Shown piece by piece: positions 5,045 to 5,296 of a stretch of DNA of 5,296 nt; positions within the stretch are counted from its first letter, which is position 1, and each line of letters begins with the position of its first letter. The stretch spans positions 32,005 through 37,300 of the forward strand of contig DJBG01000123.1 of NCBI GenBank assembly GCA_002429965.1, read 5' to 3'. A program made the position numbers and the translations under genes. The stretch is from Hungatella sp. UBA5982 (lineage in GTDB: Bacteria; Bacillota; Clostridia; Lachnospirales; Lachnospiraceae). The notes beneath the pieces were generated by a model. The model saw only the letters and a program-made list of their open reading frames with translations. It did no database searches and was not told where the DNA came from.

Positions 5045-5296
5045 ATGAAGACCAACGACGAAAGAATGCAGGAAATCCTGAAGCATCTGGAATCCTTAGA
5101 CCACATCAGGCCGGAAACCATTCCAAATATAGATCTGTACATGGATCAGGTCACTACCTTCATGGATGAGCACTTAAAGGACACGAAACGCTATCCTGAG
5201 GACAAGGTCCTGACCAAGACCATGATCAATAATTATGCTAAGAACAATCTCCTTCCGGCTCCTAATAAAAAGAAATATTCCAGAGAACACATTCTG
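5045..5296 (+). CDS. DUF1836 domain-containing protein, N-terminal part (cut by window edge)
   Basis: First 84 codons of a protein of the DUF1836 family, common in Firmicutes and of unknown function. The recognisable core is IPNIDLYMDQVTTFMDEHL (26-44), followed by VLTKTMINNYAKNNLLPAPN (55-74) and KKKYSREHIL (75-84). The second part looks like the wing and helix of a MerR-type DNA-binding domain (initial helix, then NNLLP and a K/Y-rich turn), so a DNA-binding role is plausible but is inference. The ATG at 5045 has GAGG 7 bases upstream (within AGGAAAGAGG). The C terminus is outside the window. It has its own strong promoter and a hairpin-rich leader. Confidence 0.88.
   Translation, partial: MKTNDERMQEILKHLESLDHIRPETIPNIDLYMDQVTTFMDEHLKDTKRYPEDKVLTKTMINNYAKNNLLPAPNKKKYSREHIL

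Overview
The window looks like chromosome from a spore-forming, low-to-moderate-GC Firmicute, most likely a Lachnospiraceae / Clostridium cluster XIVa relative. The evidence is the sporulation operon spoIIAA-spoIIAB-sigF, strong Shine-Dalgarno sites (GGAGG type), a DUF1836 gene, and FolC and RidA proteins of clostridial character. The taxonomic call is inference from protein similarity recalled from memory; no search was run.

Layout, in the direction of transcription of the minus strand (right to left). ridA (4783-4400) has its own sigma-A type promoter. A weak hairpin terminator and then a stronger one follow it. The stronger one carries a good TATAAT box in its loop, which probably starts the next transcript. 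That transcript carries folC (folylpolyglutamate/dihydrofolate synthase), a 46-residue acidic ORF that overlaps the end of folC by 8 bases, and a 438-residue TPR protein with one central membrane segment. After the TPR gene comes a cluster of overlapping inverted repeats and then an intrinsic terminator. The spoIIA operon follows: anti-anti-sigma factor, anti-sigma kinase, and the first 91 codons of sigma-F, cut by the left edge. On the plus strand, at the right edge, a DUF1836 gene reads out of the window from a near-consensus sigma-A promoter divergent to ridA. Its roughly 105-base leader is full of hairpins.

How the genes work together. SpoIIAB holds sigma-F inactive and phosphorylates SpoIIAA. 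Dephosphorylated SpoIIAA frees sigma-F in the forespore. All the key residues of this switch are visible (Ser59 of SpoIIAA; Glu51, Asn55, Asp85 and the GERSGMGF box of SpoIIAB). FolC serves folate metabolism and RidA removes reactive enamine/imine intermediates. The small ORF and TPR protein are tightly coupled to folC, but nothing in them shows a folate role.

Most of the window is ordinary housekeeping and sporulation DNA. No mobile element, CRISPR array, RNA gene or defence system was seen. The parts worth a second look are the unlisted 46-residue ORF with its membrane TPR partner, the structured DUF1836 leader, the palindrome cluster before spoIIA, and the promoter nested inside a terminator before folC.
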